A DNA stretch of 64,000 bases from Thermoplasmatota archaeon. Its GTDB lineage: Archaea > Thermoplasmatota > Thermoplasmata > Thermoplasmatales > Thermoplasmataceae. This document shows positions 36,451 through 44,395 of the stretch, piece after piece (the first letter of the stretch is position 1; each line of letters opens with the position of its first letter). The stretch is taken from positions 17,203 to 81,202 of the forward strand of contig JAMDBT010000051.1 in assembly GCA_023487205.1 (NCBI GenBank). Direction: 5' to 3'. Both the position numbers and the translations under genes were made by a program. The notes under the pieces were generated by a model. It was given only the letters and a program-made list of their open reading frames with translations, did no database searches and was not told where the DNA came from.

Positions 36451-37044
36451 TTGAAGAGTCCCAAATGGAACAATCGCCTGATGTCCATCCATCTCGTAGC
36501 GTCGCTGATAGGGTTCAGTCTGTTCCCTTCAATAATATTCTTCCTGTCAGGGTCCCTGAACCTTGTTGGAGACAAGTCACAGGAATATCCGCTTCTGCCG
36601 GGATTTGCAGTCGGCGGGATTCTATTCTCCATGGTGGGCGGGTTCCTTGGAAAGGGAATTGCATTTAGGTTCATATCCTGGGCTCTTTTTGTTTTAACGG
36701 CAATTTTGCTCTTTTACTTTTCATCCACAAGCTTTGTGATGACATCCACCGACGGAATTGTATACGCAATCCTTTCCACAGGGATATGCTTGCCATTTAC
36801 CTATGAATTATCCAGTTACGGTTCTCCAGAATTTTATAAGAGAAGGAAGCACTTGAAAACTATTTTCCAGGGAATACTGCCGTTAATTGCGACAATTGTT
36901 CTTGCCGAGATTTACGTCGCAATGGGGCAGTCATTACTCCAGTTAGTAATAGTCGGCATTCTCTCGGTATTGATTGTGCTGCTTCTCGCTGCCGTTCTTA
37001 TTTCGTCCCCTGCCAGAAGCGTCCTCGGAGGGGGTTCTGCTTGA
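36451..37044 (+). CDS. hypothetical membrane protein
   Basis: A 197-residue protein with six hydrophobic helices and short loops; no family recognised. TTG start at 36451, about 25-30 bases after AAAGTATTATGTAAAT (36418-36433), which could be the TATA box. A charged loop FYKRRKHLKT separates the last two helices. Its stop overlaps the phosphoesterase start by four bases, so the two are translationally coupled and head a three-gene unit ending in a lipid kinase. Confidence 0.7.
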   Translation: MKSPKWNNRLMSIHLVASLIGFSLFPSIIFFLSGSLNLVGDKSQEYPLLPGFAVGGILFSMVGGFLGKGIAFRFISWALFVLTAILLFYFSSTSFVMTSTDGIVYAILSTGICLPFTYELSSYGSPEFYKRRKHLKTIFQGILPLIATIVLAEIYVAMGQSLLQLVIVGILSVLIVLLLAAVLISSPARSVLGGGSA

Positions 37045-38522
37045 AGCGATCTGTTGCAATTGCACTTGTGCTGGCATTTTTCATGGTATCGGTATCCGCT
37101 CTTCCGGTTATTCAGGCAGCTGCCGATTCAAAGTCGAGCCAGCCCAAGACCCCCATTAAGCACGTTATCGAGATAATGATGGAGAACCACACGTTCGACA
37201 ACCTGTTTGGAATCTATCCGAACGATCCCAACGGAAACAACGCAACGCTGGAAAGTGGAATATCAAGGCCGGTGAATCTGCTTAATCCGCATTCTGATTT
37301 AAGTGGTTTGAAGGCTGTCCCGTCCGGAACCTTTTCGACGCCTGACCCCGTGGAAGGTTACACCGCCTATCACATTGACTGGAATTGGGGCAGGATGAAC
37401 GGTTTCATGAATGGATCGGGTCCTGAATCCATGACCTACTACACGTCCTCGCAGGTTGCGCCAGAATGGATAATTGCGCAGGAGTATGCAATGGACCAGT
37501 CAGATTACGTTCTGATGACGGAGAGCAATCCCAACAGGCTCTACAACCTGGCAGGTTACTCTCCAGTGGTTAACGATTATGGCCCCGCACCCTATATCCC
37601 ATACTCACAGTCGGTGCTCAGTGAACTGGACCATTATTCAATTTCGTGGAAGTATTTTGTCAAGGATAAAACACAAGGGTACGAGCCCCTTAACTACTTT
37701 TGGGGGATCAACCAGCATTTATCCAACATAGGAAGCTGGACTGATTTTACTTCAGAAGTGGAAAATGGAACCCTGCCTTCAGTGAGTTGGCTTATGCCGA
37801 TCTCTGGAGGAGCACCGGCTTACTATGCCCAGGGTCCGCCTGCTGAAATCCTTGCCGGGGAAATGTGGATCGTTCATGCCCTGAATCTATTGATGCACAG
37901 CAGCATTTGGAACTCCACAGCGGTATTCATTACTTATGACGACGCTGGCGGATACTATGACCAGGTTTCACCCCCAGTGATAGACGGTATTCAGATGGGC
38001 GAGAGGGTGCCATTCATCCTTGTTTCTCCATACGCTAAGGAGAACTACATCTCGTCTACGGTGCTTGACCAGGGATCTGTCCCAGCCTTCATCGATTATA
38101 ACTGGAACATCCCTGCGCTCAACGGTTTTGTGTCGAAGTCGGGGATACCGCTTGACATGTTTGATTTCAGCCAAAAGTACGGGTCTTTGAACTATACGTC
38201 GAGGCCCCCAATTGACCTTCCCTGTATGATGGGGAGCCAGTTTTCCACCCCCTCCAGTTTATCCTTCCCGGAACCGTCTTCCACGGGGTTGAACTTTTCG
38301 TCCATTTTTCCCGCAAAATTCCAGATTCCGTTGGACGAAGTGCCATATTCCGAAAATGGCTCCACAAACTACACGCTCTCCGGAGGAGCTCTCTACGTGC
38401 AGCAAAATACCCCCTTCACGCCTTTTTACGAAACCGGCTGGTTCATTGTTGTATTGCTTGCTGCTACCATGGCAATTTCGGTCTGGCTGCCATATATGTG
38501 GAAACGGAGAAAAGCGCCATAG
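37041..38522 (+). CDS. phospholipase C/acid phosphatase-like phosphoesterase (PF04185), membrane-anchored
   Basis: A 493-residue exported enzyme. Residues 1-25 are a signal peptide (TTG start, SVAIALVLAFFMVSVSALP). KHVIEIMMENHTFDNLFG is the diagnostic motif of the family with metal-binding Glu and Asn and the nucleophile Thr. FITYDDAGGYYDQVSPP and GERVPFILVSPYAKENY are the later conserved acid/His blocks. A hydrophobic helix and the basic MWKRRKAP end the protein, anchoring it outside the membrane. Relatives are bacterial phospholipases C and acid phosphatases. With a lipid kinase next door, a lipid phosphate substrate is plausible but unproven. Confidence 0.88.
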   Translation: MKRSVAIALVLAFFMVSVSALPVIQAAADSKSSQPKTPIKHVIEIMMENHTFDNLFGIYPNDPNGNNATLESGISRPVNLLNPHSDLSGLKAVPSGTFSTPDPVEGYTAYHIDWNWGRMNGFMNGSGPESMTYYTSSQVAPEWIIAQEYAMDQSDYVLMTESNPNRLYNLAGYSPVVNDYGPAPYIPYSQSVLSELDHYSISWKYFVKDKTQGYEPLNYFWGINQHLSNIGSWTDFTSEVENGTLPSVSWLMPISGGAPAYYAQGPPAEILAGEMWIVHALNLLMHSSIWNSTAVFITYDDAGGYYDQVSPPVIDGIQMGERVPFILVSPYAKENYISSTVLDQGSVPAFIDYNWNIPALNGFVSKSGIPLDMFDFSQKYGSLNYTSRPPIDLPCMMGSQFSTPSSLSFPEPSSTGLNFSSIFPAKFQIPLDEVPYSENGSTNYTLSGGALYVQQNTPFTPFYETGWFIVVLLAATMAISVWLPYMWKRRKAP

Positions 38523-38534
38523 GAGCGAAAACAC

Positions 38535-39404
38535 GTGACAGATTTTGTGATCGTATCTAACCCGAGAGCAGGCTCGTTTTCTGAGGAAGTAGAGAACAAG
38601 CTGCTGCAGGATCTAAGGGAAATTTCACCAAGAGCAATCCGGACCGAATTTCCCGGCCACGCCACGAAGATAGCAAGGGAATTGCCAGATGGCGCCTGGA
38701 TTCTCGTGCTGGGCGGGGACGGAACCATTAATGAGGTAGTGAACGGTATTGTTGGAACACGGAAAGTCCTGGTTCCATATGCAGGAGGAACCGGGTCAGA
38801 CCTAGTCAGGACCACTGGTCATCTGGACTCGGGTACAATTATTTCCGGATTCAAGAGTGGAAAACAAGCGAAAATTGACTGCGGAAAGATCACCTTCAAG
38901 ACGGGAGAGAGGTACTTTGTCAACTCTCTCGAAATAGGCTTCGGAGCTAACGTCATGAGGCGGGTCAACGCGAAGCATAAAAGGGGCAAGCGTGCTTTCA
39001 CATCATCAGTTCTTAGGGAAGTGCCTTCGCTGAAGGCCTATGATCTTGCGATTTCCTCTGAGGAATTCTCAAATAAGGTAAGCGCAATCGAAGTTATCGT
39101 TGCAAACGGGAGATTTTTCGGGGGAGGGATGCTTGCTTCTCCCGGCTCGAAGTTAGATGACGGGAAACTTGACGTACACCTGATTCACAAGATAGGTCGG
39201 GGGCGCCTCATCCTGAACTTTAAGAAGGTGGTCAATGGAAGTTACGTCAACATGGAATTTGTGTCTAATTTCAGTACCACTAAGGTAGCAATAGAGGGCG
39301 ACGTTGCTTCAGTGGAGGCCGACGGAGAATCTCTGGGAGAGACACCTATTTCGGTGGAAGTCGTGCCCGGATCCGTAAGAGTACTGAAGGGAACCGTTTC
39401 CTGA
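38535..39404 (+). CDS. diacylglycerol kinase-like lipid kinase
   Basis: A 289-residue DAGK/sphingosine-kinase-type protein. It begins DFVIVSNPRAGS, the first strand N-P-x-(A/S)-G motif, has WILVLGGDGTINEVVNGI, the ATP-binding GGDGT, then PYAGGTGSDLVRTTG (G-T-x-N/S-D) and VNSLEIGFGANVM. ATP-dependent phosphorylation of a lipid alcohol such as archaeol-type or polyprenol precursors is the expected reaction. GTG start twelve bases after the phosphoesterase stop. Confidence 0.9.
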   Translation: MTDFVIVSNPRAGSFSEEVENKLLQDLREISPRAIRTEFPGHATKIARELPDGAWILVLGGDGTINEVVNGIVGTRKVLVPYAGGTGSDLVRTTGHLDSGTIISGFKSGKQAKIDCGKITFKTGERYFVNSLEIGFGANVMRRVNAKHKRGKRAFTSSVLREVPSLKAYDLAISSEEFSNKVSAIEVIVANGRFFGGGMLASPGSKLDDGKLDVHLIHKIGRGRLILNFKKVVNGSYVNMEFVSNFSTTKVAIEGDVASVEADGESLGETPISVEVVPGSVRVLKGTVS

Positions 39405-39428
39405 TACACTTAGAATTCCTGAATCGCA

Positions 39429-40472
39429 TCAGTGGCGAGTTATCTTGACTCCTTCCCTGGACAGTGCGCCAAACACCTGATCTGTTTGCCTCTGGTCAAA
39501 CCCAATGGTCTCAGGGGGTGTAAAGCCCCTGAACTCCGGATCCCCGCTCTTTAGACTGGCCACGATTGCAGCAGTATGGCCTGTGAGTCTTGACATAGAC
39601 GTAATACCGCCGGAGGCGCAGTCCCTGAGCTCGAATGAATGCACTCCGCCGTTGAACGAGGTCACGTCCAGAATTGTTCTATCCTCCGGGTCCTTGAATC
39701 CGGAAAAGACGCTCTCCGTAACGAACCTGGCTGAACCTGGTCCGCTTCCATTGAAGAAGCCCATGTCACGGAGAAGTTTCATTCGGTCCAGGTGACCTTT
39801 GTATCTCAAGGTCACTTCAAACAATTCCGGTACTTTTATTGTCTGCAGCAAAGTCCTGAGCCCGTCAGAATAGAATCCCTCAAATTCAGGAAAATCAGAA
39901 GTCTGGTAGGGGATTCTTTCCTCCAGCGGGTCCACTTCCGTGACCCTGCCGTTCCTCACTATTTTTGCCGGTCGGATGTACTCGTCTATGAGACCCTCGA
40001 CACTCCAAGTGACGCTATGAAGAAAAGGTTCCCTCGGACTTGCAGGCAATCCTCCCACGTAAATCCCGATCCTATTGCTCCTGTACCTGGAAAATAGATT
40101 CCCCACCATGATGTTTGAGAGTCCCGGTGCAAACCCGCAGTCCGGCATATATGCTGCTTCTCCCGTTGCGAAGTGTGCGAGCTGGAACGGGTCTTCATTA
40201 TAGAAAGACACGTCCACCACCTTCTTTCCAGATTTCAGCAGTCTCCTGACGGTAAGTTCGGCTATGCTTCCCGGGAGTGAGACAACGAAGAAATTCGCCT
40301 TTGAGAGGATTTCCGGTGAATTCTCAATTGTTCCGGCAAACTTTTCACTTGTGTTTACATTTGAAAGAGCCCTTTCACTGGGATCCAGTACCCCGCAGGA
40401 TGCCGTATCAGACAGTTTGTTGGCTATTTCGGAGCCAATGTTTCCAGCTCCTATTACAACGAAATCCAGCAT
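39429..40472 (-). CDS. saccharopine/lysine dehydrogenase-like oxidoreductase
   Basis: A 347-residue NAD(P)-dependent enzyme. VVIGAGNIGSEIANKL is the dinucleotide loop; KKVVDVSFYNEDPFQLAHFA and AYMPDCGFAPGLSNIMVGNL match the saccharopine dehydrogenase/L-lysine 6-dehydrogenase family, and VDPLEERIPYQTSDFPEFE resembles the substrate lid region. Members oxidise lysine derivatives or reduce related imines. The exact substrate is unclear. It is monocistronic, facing the lipid-kinase operon and divergent from hsp20. Confidence 0.85.
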   Translation of the reverse strand: MLDFVVIGAGNIGSEIANKLSDTASCGVLDPSERALSNVNTSEKFAGTIENSPEILSKANFFVVSLPGSIAELTVRRLLKSGKKVVDVSFYNEDPFQLAHFATGEAAYMPDCGFAPGLSNIMVGNLFSRYRSNRIGIYVGGLPASPREPFLHSVTWSVEGLIDEYIRPAKIVRNGRVTEVDPLEERIPYQTSDFPEFEGFYSDGLRTLLQTIKVPELFEVTLRYKGHLDRMKLLRDMGFFNGSGPGSARFVTESVFSGFKDPEDRTILDVTSFNGGVHSFELRDCASGGITSMSRLTGHTAAIVASLKSGDPEFRGFTPPETIGFDQRQTDQVFGALSREGVKITRH

Positions 40473-40550
40473 ATGGCGTGATCAGGACAGCGTATTGAAT
40501 AACTTTTCTTCTCCATCCTCAAGCGCAATGCCACGAATGGTTGGCAATGG

Positions 40551-40557
40551 TTATATA
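40551..40557 (+). promoter_or_regulatory. TATA box of the hsp20 operon
   Basis: GGTTATATAGCGG at about 40549-40561 has a clear TTATATA core. Transcription would begin near 40580, leaving a leader of roughly 27 bases with a Shine-Dalgarno site; this differs from the leaderless neighbours. Confidence 0.55.
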
Positions 40558-40606
40558 GCGGTTGTGTATGTGCAGTTGTCAACTATTGGTTGATATGGGT
40601 GAAAAC

Positions 40607-41158
40607 ATGGCAAGAAGGAGAGACAGGGATTTTGATGACTGGAGGAGAGACTTTTTCGACGACATCTTTGAAGACTTCGACGATGAGATCAAGCGCATGA
40701 ATGAAAGGATGTACCGCATATTCGAGGATATGAAGAAACACGAAGGGGATTCCCAGGGAGAGCCCTACGTTTACGGATTTACATACAGGCTTGGCCCGGA
40801 CGGAAAGCCTTCATTCCAGGAATTCGGGAACGTCCTTCCGCACACCGGCAGGCTGCCTGCAGGCGAAGAGTATGGAATCAGGGAGCCGATAACGGACCTT
40901 ACCGAGGACAAGGAGAACGTTTACGTAACTTTCGAGTTGCCCGGAGTTTCCAAGGACAAGATTGACCTGAAGGTCGACGATAAAATGCTCACCATAGACG
41001 TGAACGAGGATTCAAGAAAATACCACAAGGAGGTGCCATTCCAGAGCGAGGTGAATCCCGACTCAGTCTCCGCAAAATTCGTCAACGGAATCCTGGACAT
41101 AACTCTCAAGAAGAAGAAAGAGACTGGAAGAGCCGGCAAGAAGGTTTCCATTCAGTGA
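40607..41158 (+). CDS. hsp20: small heat shock protein Hsp20 (alpha-crystallin family)
   Basis: A 183-residue chaperone. The N-terminal arm is strongly charged and aromatic (RDRDFDDWRRDFFDDIFEDF). The alpha-crystallin domain begins near PITDLTEDKENVYVTFELPG and ends with FVNGILDITLKKK, the (A)-x-x-x-n-G-V-L motif; the C-terminal tail lacks an obvious I-x-I. It forms oligomers that hold denatured proteins. The frame is open upstream to 40562, but GGTGA at 40598-40602 sits five bases before the ATG at 40607 and decides the start. The next gene, 15 bases on, is an HTH regulator probably cotranscribed. Confidence 0.93.
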   Translation: MARRRDRDFDDWRRDFFDDIFEDFDDEIKRMNERMYRIFEDMKKHEGDSQGEPYVYGFTYRLGPDGKPSFQEFGNVLPHTGRLPAGEEYGIREPITDLTEDKENVYVTFELPGVSKDKIDLKVDDKMLTIDVNEDSRKYHKEVPFQSEVNPDSVSAKFVNGILDITLKKKKETGRAGKKVSIQ

Positions 41159-41173
41159 CGGGAGCGAAAGTCC

Positions 41174-41767
41174 ATGGATGACTCCGTGGACTCCCTTATT
41201 TCTGCTTTGGAGAACGAGACAAGAAGAGAGATACTCCGCAGGCTCACAATCGAGCAAACCTATGCATTTGAAATCAGCAGATTTCTGGGAGTTTCCCAGC
41301 AAGCTATAAATAAGCAGCTCAGCTTCCTTGAGAACGCCCGCCTGATTGCTTCTGTTGGCGTGGTGCCCAGCATAATAGGAGCACCCAGGAAGATCTACAA
41401 GCCCACTGGTTTTTCGACAGTGATCATCGACTATTCGAGAAACTTCCTGGATACCAGGAGTATTCCGCTCGAGTTTCCGGACACTGACGTTAACGCATCA
41501 GGCAATAAGGATTCCGGAGGGCTGATCAGAGACCTGAAATCAGTGAATGCCGCGATCGAAGACCTGATGAAGGAGAGAACCGGACTTGTGAGAAAGAAAG
41601 ATGCGATACTGGAAGTGTTGAGGAAGAGGGTTCTTTCCGGGCCGACTGACAGGCTCAGCAGAGATATCATAGAGAAGTACCTGCAGGTCCTGGACGAGTC
41701 TGCGGTGGCGGAAAAACTTGGCGTTCCGGAGAACATAGTGAGATACGTAATTGAAAACTACTTTTAG
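41174..41767 (+). CDS. ArsR-type winged-helix regulator in the hsp20 operon
   Basis: A 197-residue protein. Residues 5-80 form a winged helix: LISALENETRREILRRL, YAFEISRFLGVSQQAINKQLS with the recognition helix, and the wing RLIASVGVVPSIIGAPRKIYKP. A coiled region (AAIEDLMKERTGLVRKKDAIL) and a second helical part follow. The placement directly after hsp20, with GGGAG near the start, resembles heat-shock regulators such as Phr that control sHSP genes; that role is inference. Confidence 0.8.
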   Translation: MDDSVDSLISALENETRREILRRLTIEQTYAFEISRFLGVSQQAINKQLSFLENARLIASVGVVPSIIGAPRKIYKPTGFSTVIIDYSRNFLDTRSIPLEFPDTDVNASGNKDSGGLIRDLKSVNAAIEDLMKERTGLVRKKDAILEVLRKRVLSGPTDRLSRDIIEKYLQVLDESAVAEKLGVPENIVRYVIENYF

Positions 41768-41794
41768 GCACGAGTGCTCCAGAATTGCATAGAA

Positions 41795-42676
41795 ATGAAA
41801 CTGGCCTATTTCGGTCATGTCAACATAGACCGCATACTTACAGTTAACAGGATTCCCTCCGAGGGATCACAGCCAGTTGTGGCAACCAGTGAAGTGTTCG
41901 GCGGGACAGCCGGAAATTTTGCAATAGTGGCGGCGAAGCTTGGTCTGGCGTTCGACCTTTATTCGGCGGTCTCTACCGGTACACATGGGAAATTTATTTC
42001 CTACCTTGAGAGCCTTGGCGTGGACCCCAAGTTCCTGTCCGTAACCGACGGCTACGGTCCGGTTTGCACCATTGTTTCGGACGGGAGAGAACAGATCGCT
42101 CTTATGGACCAGGGTCCCATGCTGTCATGGACTCCGTCCAGTTCTTTCCGCTTTGGCAACGAATATGACTGGGTCCACTTTTCAACAGGACCTCCTGACG
42201 AATACCTCAAGATTGCCCAAAAACTCGCAGGAAAGACACGAATCGCATTTGATCCTGGGCAGGAAGTCCATTACAGGTATGACAGGAAACAGGTCAGCGA
42301 TTTCCTGGAACTGAGCGACCTTGTTCTCTGCAACAGATCTGAACTATCAAAGATGTCCTCTATTCTCGGCGTTCACGAGGACAGAATACTTGACAGTTTG
42401 CCGGACACCATTGTTACTTCCGGTGAGCGGGGTGTGGACTTCAAGATCTCTGGAAAAATAGGGCATATGAATTCTGTACCTGTGACGAAGGTTGCCGATA
42501 CTGTAGGCGCAGGAGACGCATTCAGGGCAGGTTTCTATTTCGGACTGGCGGCTGGAAAGGAAATCATGCAGTCTATCAACATCGGCCAGATGGTTGCTTC
42601 CACGGTGATCGCCCAATCGCCTACCGGATTCGATCCTTCTATCCTGTTTAAAAGACCGGAATTTTCTTCACCCTAA
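41795..42676 (+). CDS. PfkB-family carbohydrate kinase
   Basis: A 293-residue ribokinase-like protein beginning LAYFGHVNIDRILTVNRIP. It has the N-terminal GGTAGNFAIVAAKLG motif, DGREQIALMDQGP in the lid region and the C-terminal signature VADTVGAGDAFRAGFYFGLA with the catalytic Asp in GAGDAF. The substrate (sugar or nucleoside) is not evident. The frame is open to a GTG at 41774, but the ATG at 41795 places Met just before the first strand. Third gene in the hsp20 direction. Confidence 0.88.
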   Translation: MKLAYFGHVNIDRILTVNRIPSEGSQPVVATSEVFGGTAGNFAIVAAKLGLAFDLYSAVSTGTHGKFISYLESLGVDPKFLSVTDGYGPVCTIVSDGREQIALMDQGPMLSWTPSSSFRFGNEYDWVHFSTGPPDEYLKIAQKLAGKTRIAFDPGQEVHYRYDRKQVSDFLELSDLVLCNRSELSKMSSILGVHEDRILDSLPDTIVTSGERGVDFKISGKIGHMNSVPVTKVADTVGAGDAFRAGFYFGLAAGKEIMQSINIGQMVASTVIAQSPTGFDPSILFKRPEFSSP

Positions 42677-42718
42677 ACCATTTAGGTCAACAGTGGTCAG
42701 AGTAGAGATGTTGACTCC

Positions 42719-42916
42719 TTATCCGTGCGCGGCCAGCCTCTCCAGAGGACCTATGATCATTGAAAGGCAGAACAGCAGGAATCCCAGGCCCACAGACCAC
42801 TCGTAATCCAGGATAGTAAGGACGTTGTAGTAGTGGATCAGGATTCCCGGAGCCATCATCATTATTGAACCTAGGAAGAATATTGGATATTTCACTCTAT
42901 CAGCAATGCCGCTCAT
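42719..42916 (-). CDS. sdhD: succinate dehydrogenase small membrane subunit (SdhD-like)
   Basis: A 65-residue protein with two hydrophobic helices (IFFLGSIMMMAPGILIHYY and VGLGFLLFCLSMIIGPLERL). It is the last gene of the sdhA-sdhB-sdhC-sdhD cluster, ten bases after sdhC, so I take it as the second anchor subunit. The sequence alone is not diagnostic. Confidence 0.65.
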   Translation of the reverse strand: MSGIADRVKYPIFFLGSIMMMAPGILIHYYNVLTILDYEWSVGLGFLLFCLSMIIGPLERLAAHG

Positions 42917-42926
42917 TTTTTCACAC

Positions 42927-43652
42927 TCATATCGGAATCTGGAATACTGGATTTATCGGAAAGCCTGCCATCAGTGCTCTTATGTAAATGTCAACGCCTA
43001 TTACAATCACAAGACTGATGAATGCAAATTGCTCGTGGAACCTGTTCAATGCAGACTGGCCCAAATAGAATTTCTTCCGTGTATTGGGCGCCAGGGTGCA
43101 ACTGTAGCACTCAACGTTTCCGCCGGTCAGGTGCCTGAACGCATGGCAGGACACCGTCCAGAGCGTGAGCGTAATGGTGTTCAGTATAATCAGGAAGCTG
43201 CCGACCCCGAACTGGAAATATCCGCCGACCCAGAACATCGATTGATACGAGTCCCAGTAGAACCACGGAAGTATGATTAATCCGACGTACAGAAAGTACC
43301 TGTGGTAATTATTCAGTGCGAAGAGTGTTCTCTCCCCGCTGTACTTTCTACCGTCCGGCTCGCCTCTTGCATCTGCCCTGCAGGAGAGAGGGTGCCTGAA
43401 TACGTTTCTATAATAGTCTTTCCTGTAGGCATAACAGGTTATTCTGAAAAGGGCAATCAGCGGTATCACCAGTACGGTTGGTGAATAAAAGGGATCTGTG
43501 AGCCCCTGATACTCTGACATCACAGGATTCAGGAAAAGGACTGCTCCAGCCATCAGTATGATGATTACAAACGACCAGAGCCTCCAGTTAAGCTCAAACA
43601 ATTCGGGCACTGCAAACCTATGTTCTTTCTTGGTTTCCGTCATATCTACCAT
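42927..43652 (-). CDS. sdhC: succinate dehydrogenase membrane anchor subunit (SdhC-like)
   Basis: A 241-residue protein with five hydrophobic helices, for example WSFVIIILMAGAVLFLN, LIALFRITCYAYRKDYYRN and SFLIILNTITLTLWTVSCHAF. Histidines in NNYHRYFLYV, SCHAFRHLTGG and NRFHEQFAF are suitably placed to bind haem b. The cysteine pair in ECYSC is unusual for a simple cytochrome b anchor. It overlaps sdhB by seven bases. Confidence 0.82.
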   Translation of the reverse strand: MVDMTETKKEHRFAVPELFELNWRLWSFVIIILMAGAVLFLNPVMSEYQGLTDPFYSPTVLVIPLIALFRITCYAYRKDYYRNVFRHPLSCRADARGEPDGRKYSGERTLFALNNYHRYFLYVGLIILPWFYWDSYQSMFWVGGYFQFGVGSFLIILNTITLTLWTVSCHAFRHLTGGNVECYSCTLAPNTRKKFYLGQSALNRFHEQFAFISLVIVIGVDIYIRALMAGFPINPVFQIPI

Positions 43653-44395
43653 TTCCTCCTCTTTACAGCCTTGACCAGCAGCCCGATCGGGTCGTACACG
43701 TGATCCACGATTCTCTCCTTCTCCGGTATTATGGCATTGTCAGTGATCTTTATCTCTTCCGGGCAGACTTCCTGGCAGCATTTCGTAATATCGCAGAATC
43801 CGAGGCCGCCCTGCTTATAGAGCACCTCAGACCTGTCAATGCAGTCGGCTGGATGCAAGTCCAGGGCTGCGATCTTGACTACGTGCTTTGGACCGTAGTA
43901 ATCAGAATGATGCTCCCTCACTACGTGGCATACATCCTGGCAAAGGAAACACTCTATGCAGGTCCTGAATTCTTTCGACCTGGTGATGTCGATTTGCTGG
44001 ATTGTATAGGGGCTATGCATTTCTGGTGACGGAGTGAATGGGGGGATCTTCTTGGCGATCTCGTAGTTGTGGGAAACATCAGTGACGAGATCCTTCACCA
44101 CAGGATATGCCCTCATGGGCTCAATCTTGATATTTTCCCCAAGATCGTCCACCCTTGTCTTGCACATGAGCCTGGGTTTACCGTTGATCTCTGCAGAACA
44201 CGATCCACAACGGGCAGCCTTGCAATTCCACCTCACTGCCAGGGTCGGATCGGAATTGTTCTCAACATAGTGCACGGCATCCAGAACGACCATACCTTCT
44301 TCGTATGGAACCTCAAACTGATCATACCTGACAGGAACGCCTGCCGAAGGTTCGGACCTCTGTATTGAAAGCTTCACTTTCTCCAAATCCTTCAC
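43646..44395 (-). CDS. sdhB: succinate dehydrogenase iron-sulfur subunit
   Basis: A 249-residue protein. The plant-ferredoxin-like N-terminal domain binds [2Fe-2S] through CKAARCGSC and a later RLMC. The C-terminal half has CIECFLCQDVC (with another Cys later) for [4Fe-4S] and CDITKCCQEVCP for [3Fe-4S]. It relays electrons from SdhA's FAD to quinone at the membrane subunits. It overlaps sdhA by four bases. Confidence 0.96.
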   Translation of the reverse strand: MKDLEKVKLSIQRSEPSAGVPVRYDQFEVPYEEGMVVLDAVHYVENNSDPTLAVRWNCKAARCGSCSAEINGKPRLMCKTRVDDLGENIKIEPMRAYPVVKDLVTDVSHNYEIAKKIPPFTPSPEMHSPYTIQQIDITRSKEFRTCIECFLCQDVCHVVREHHSDYYGPKHVVKIAALDLHPADCIDRSEVLYKQGGLGFCDITKCCQEVCPEEIKITDNAIIPEKERIVDHVYDPIGLLVKAVKRRKW

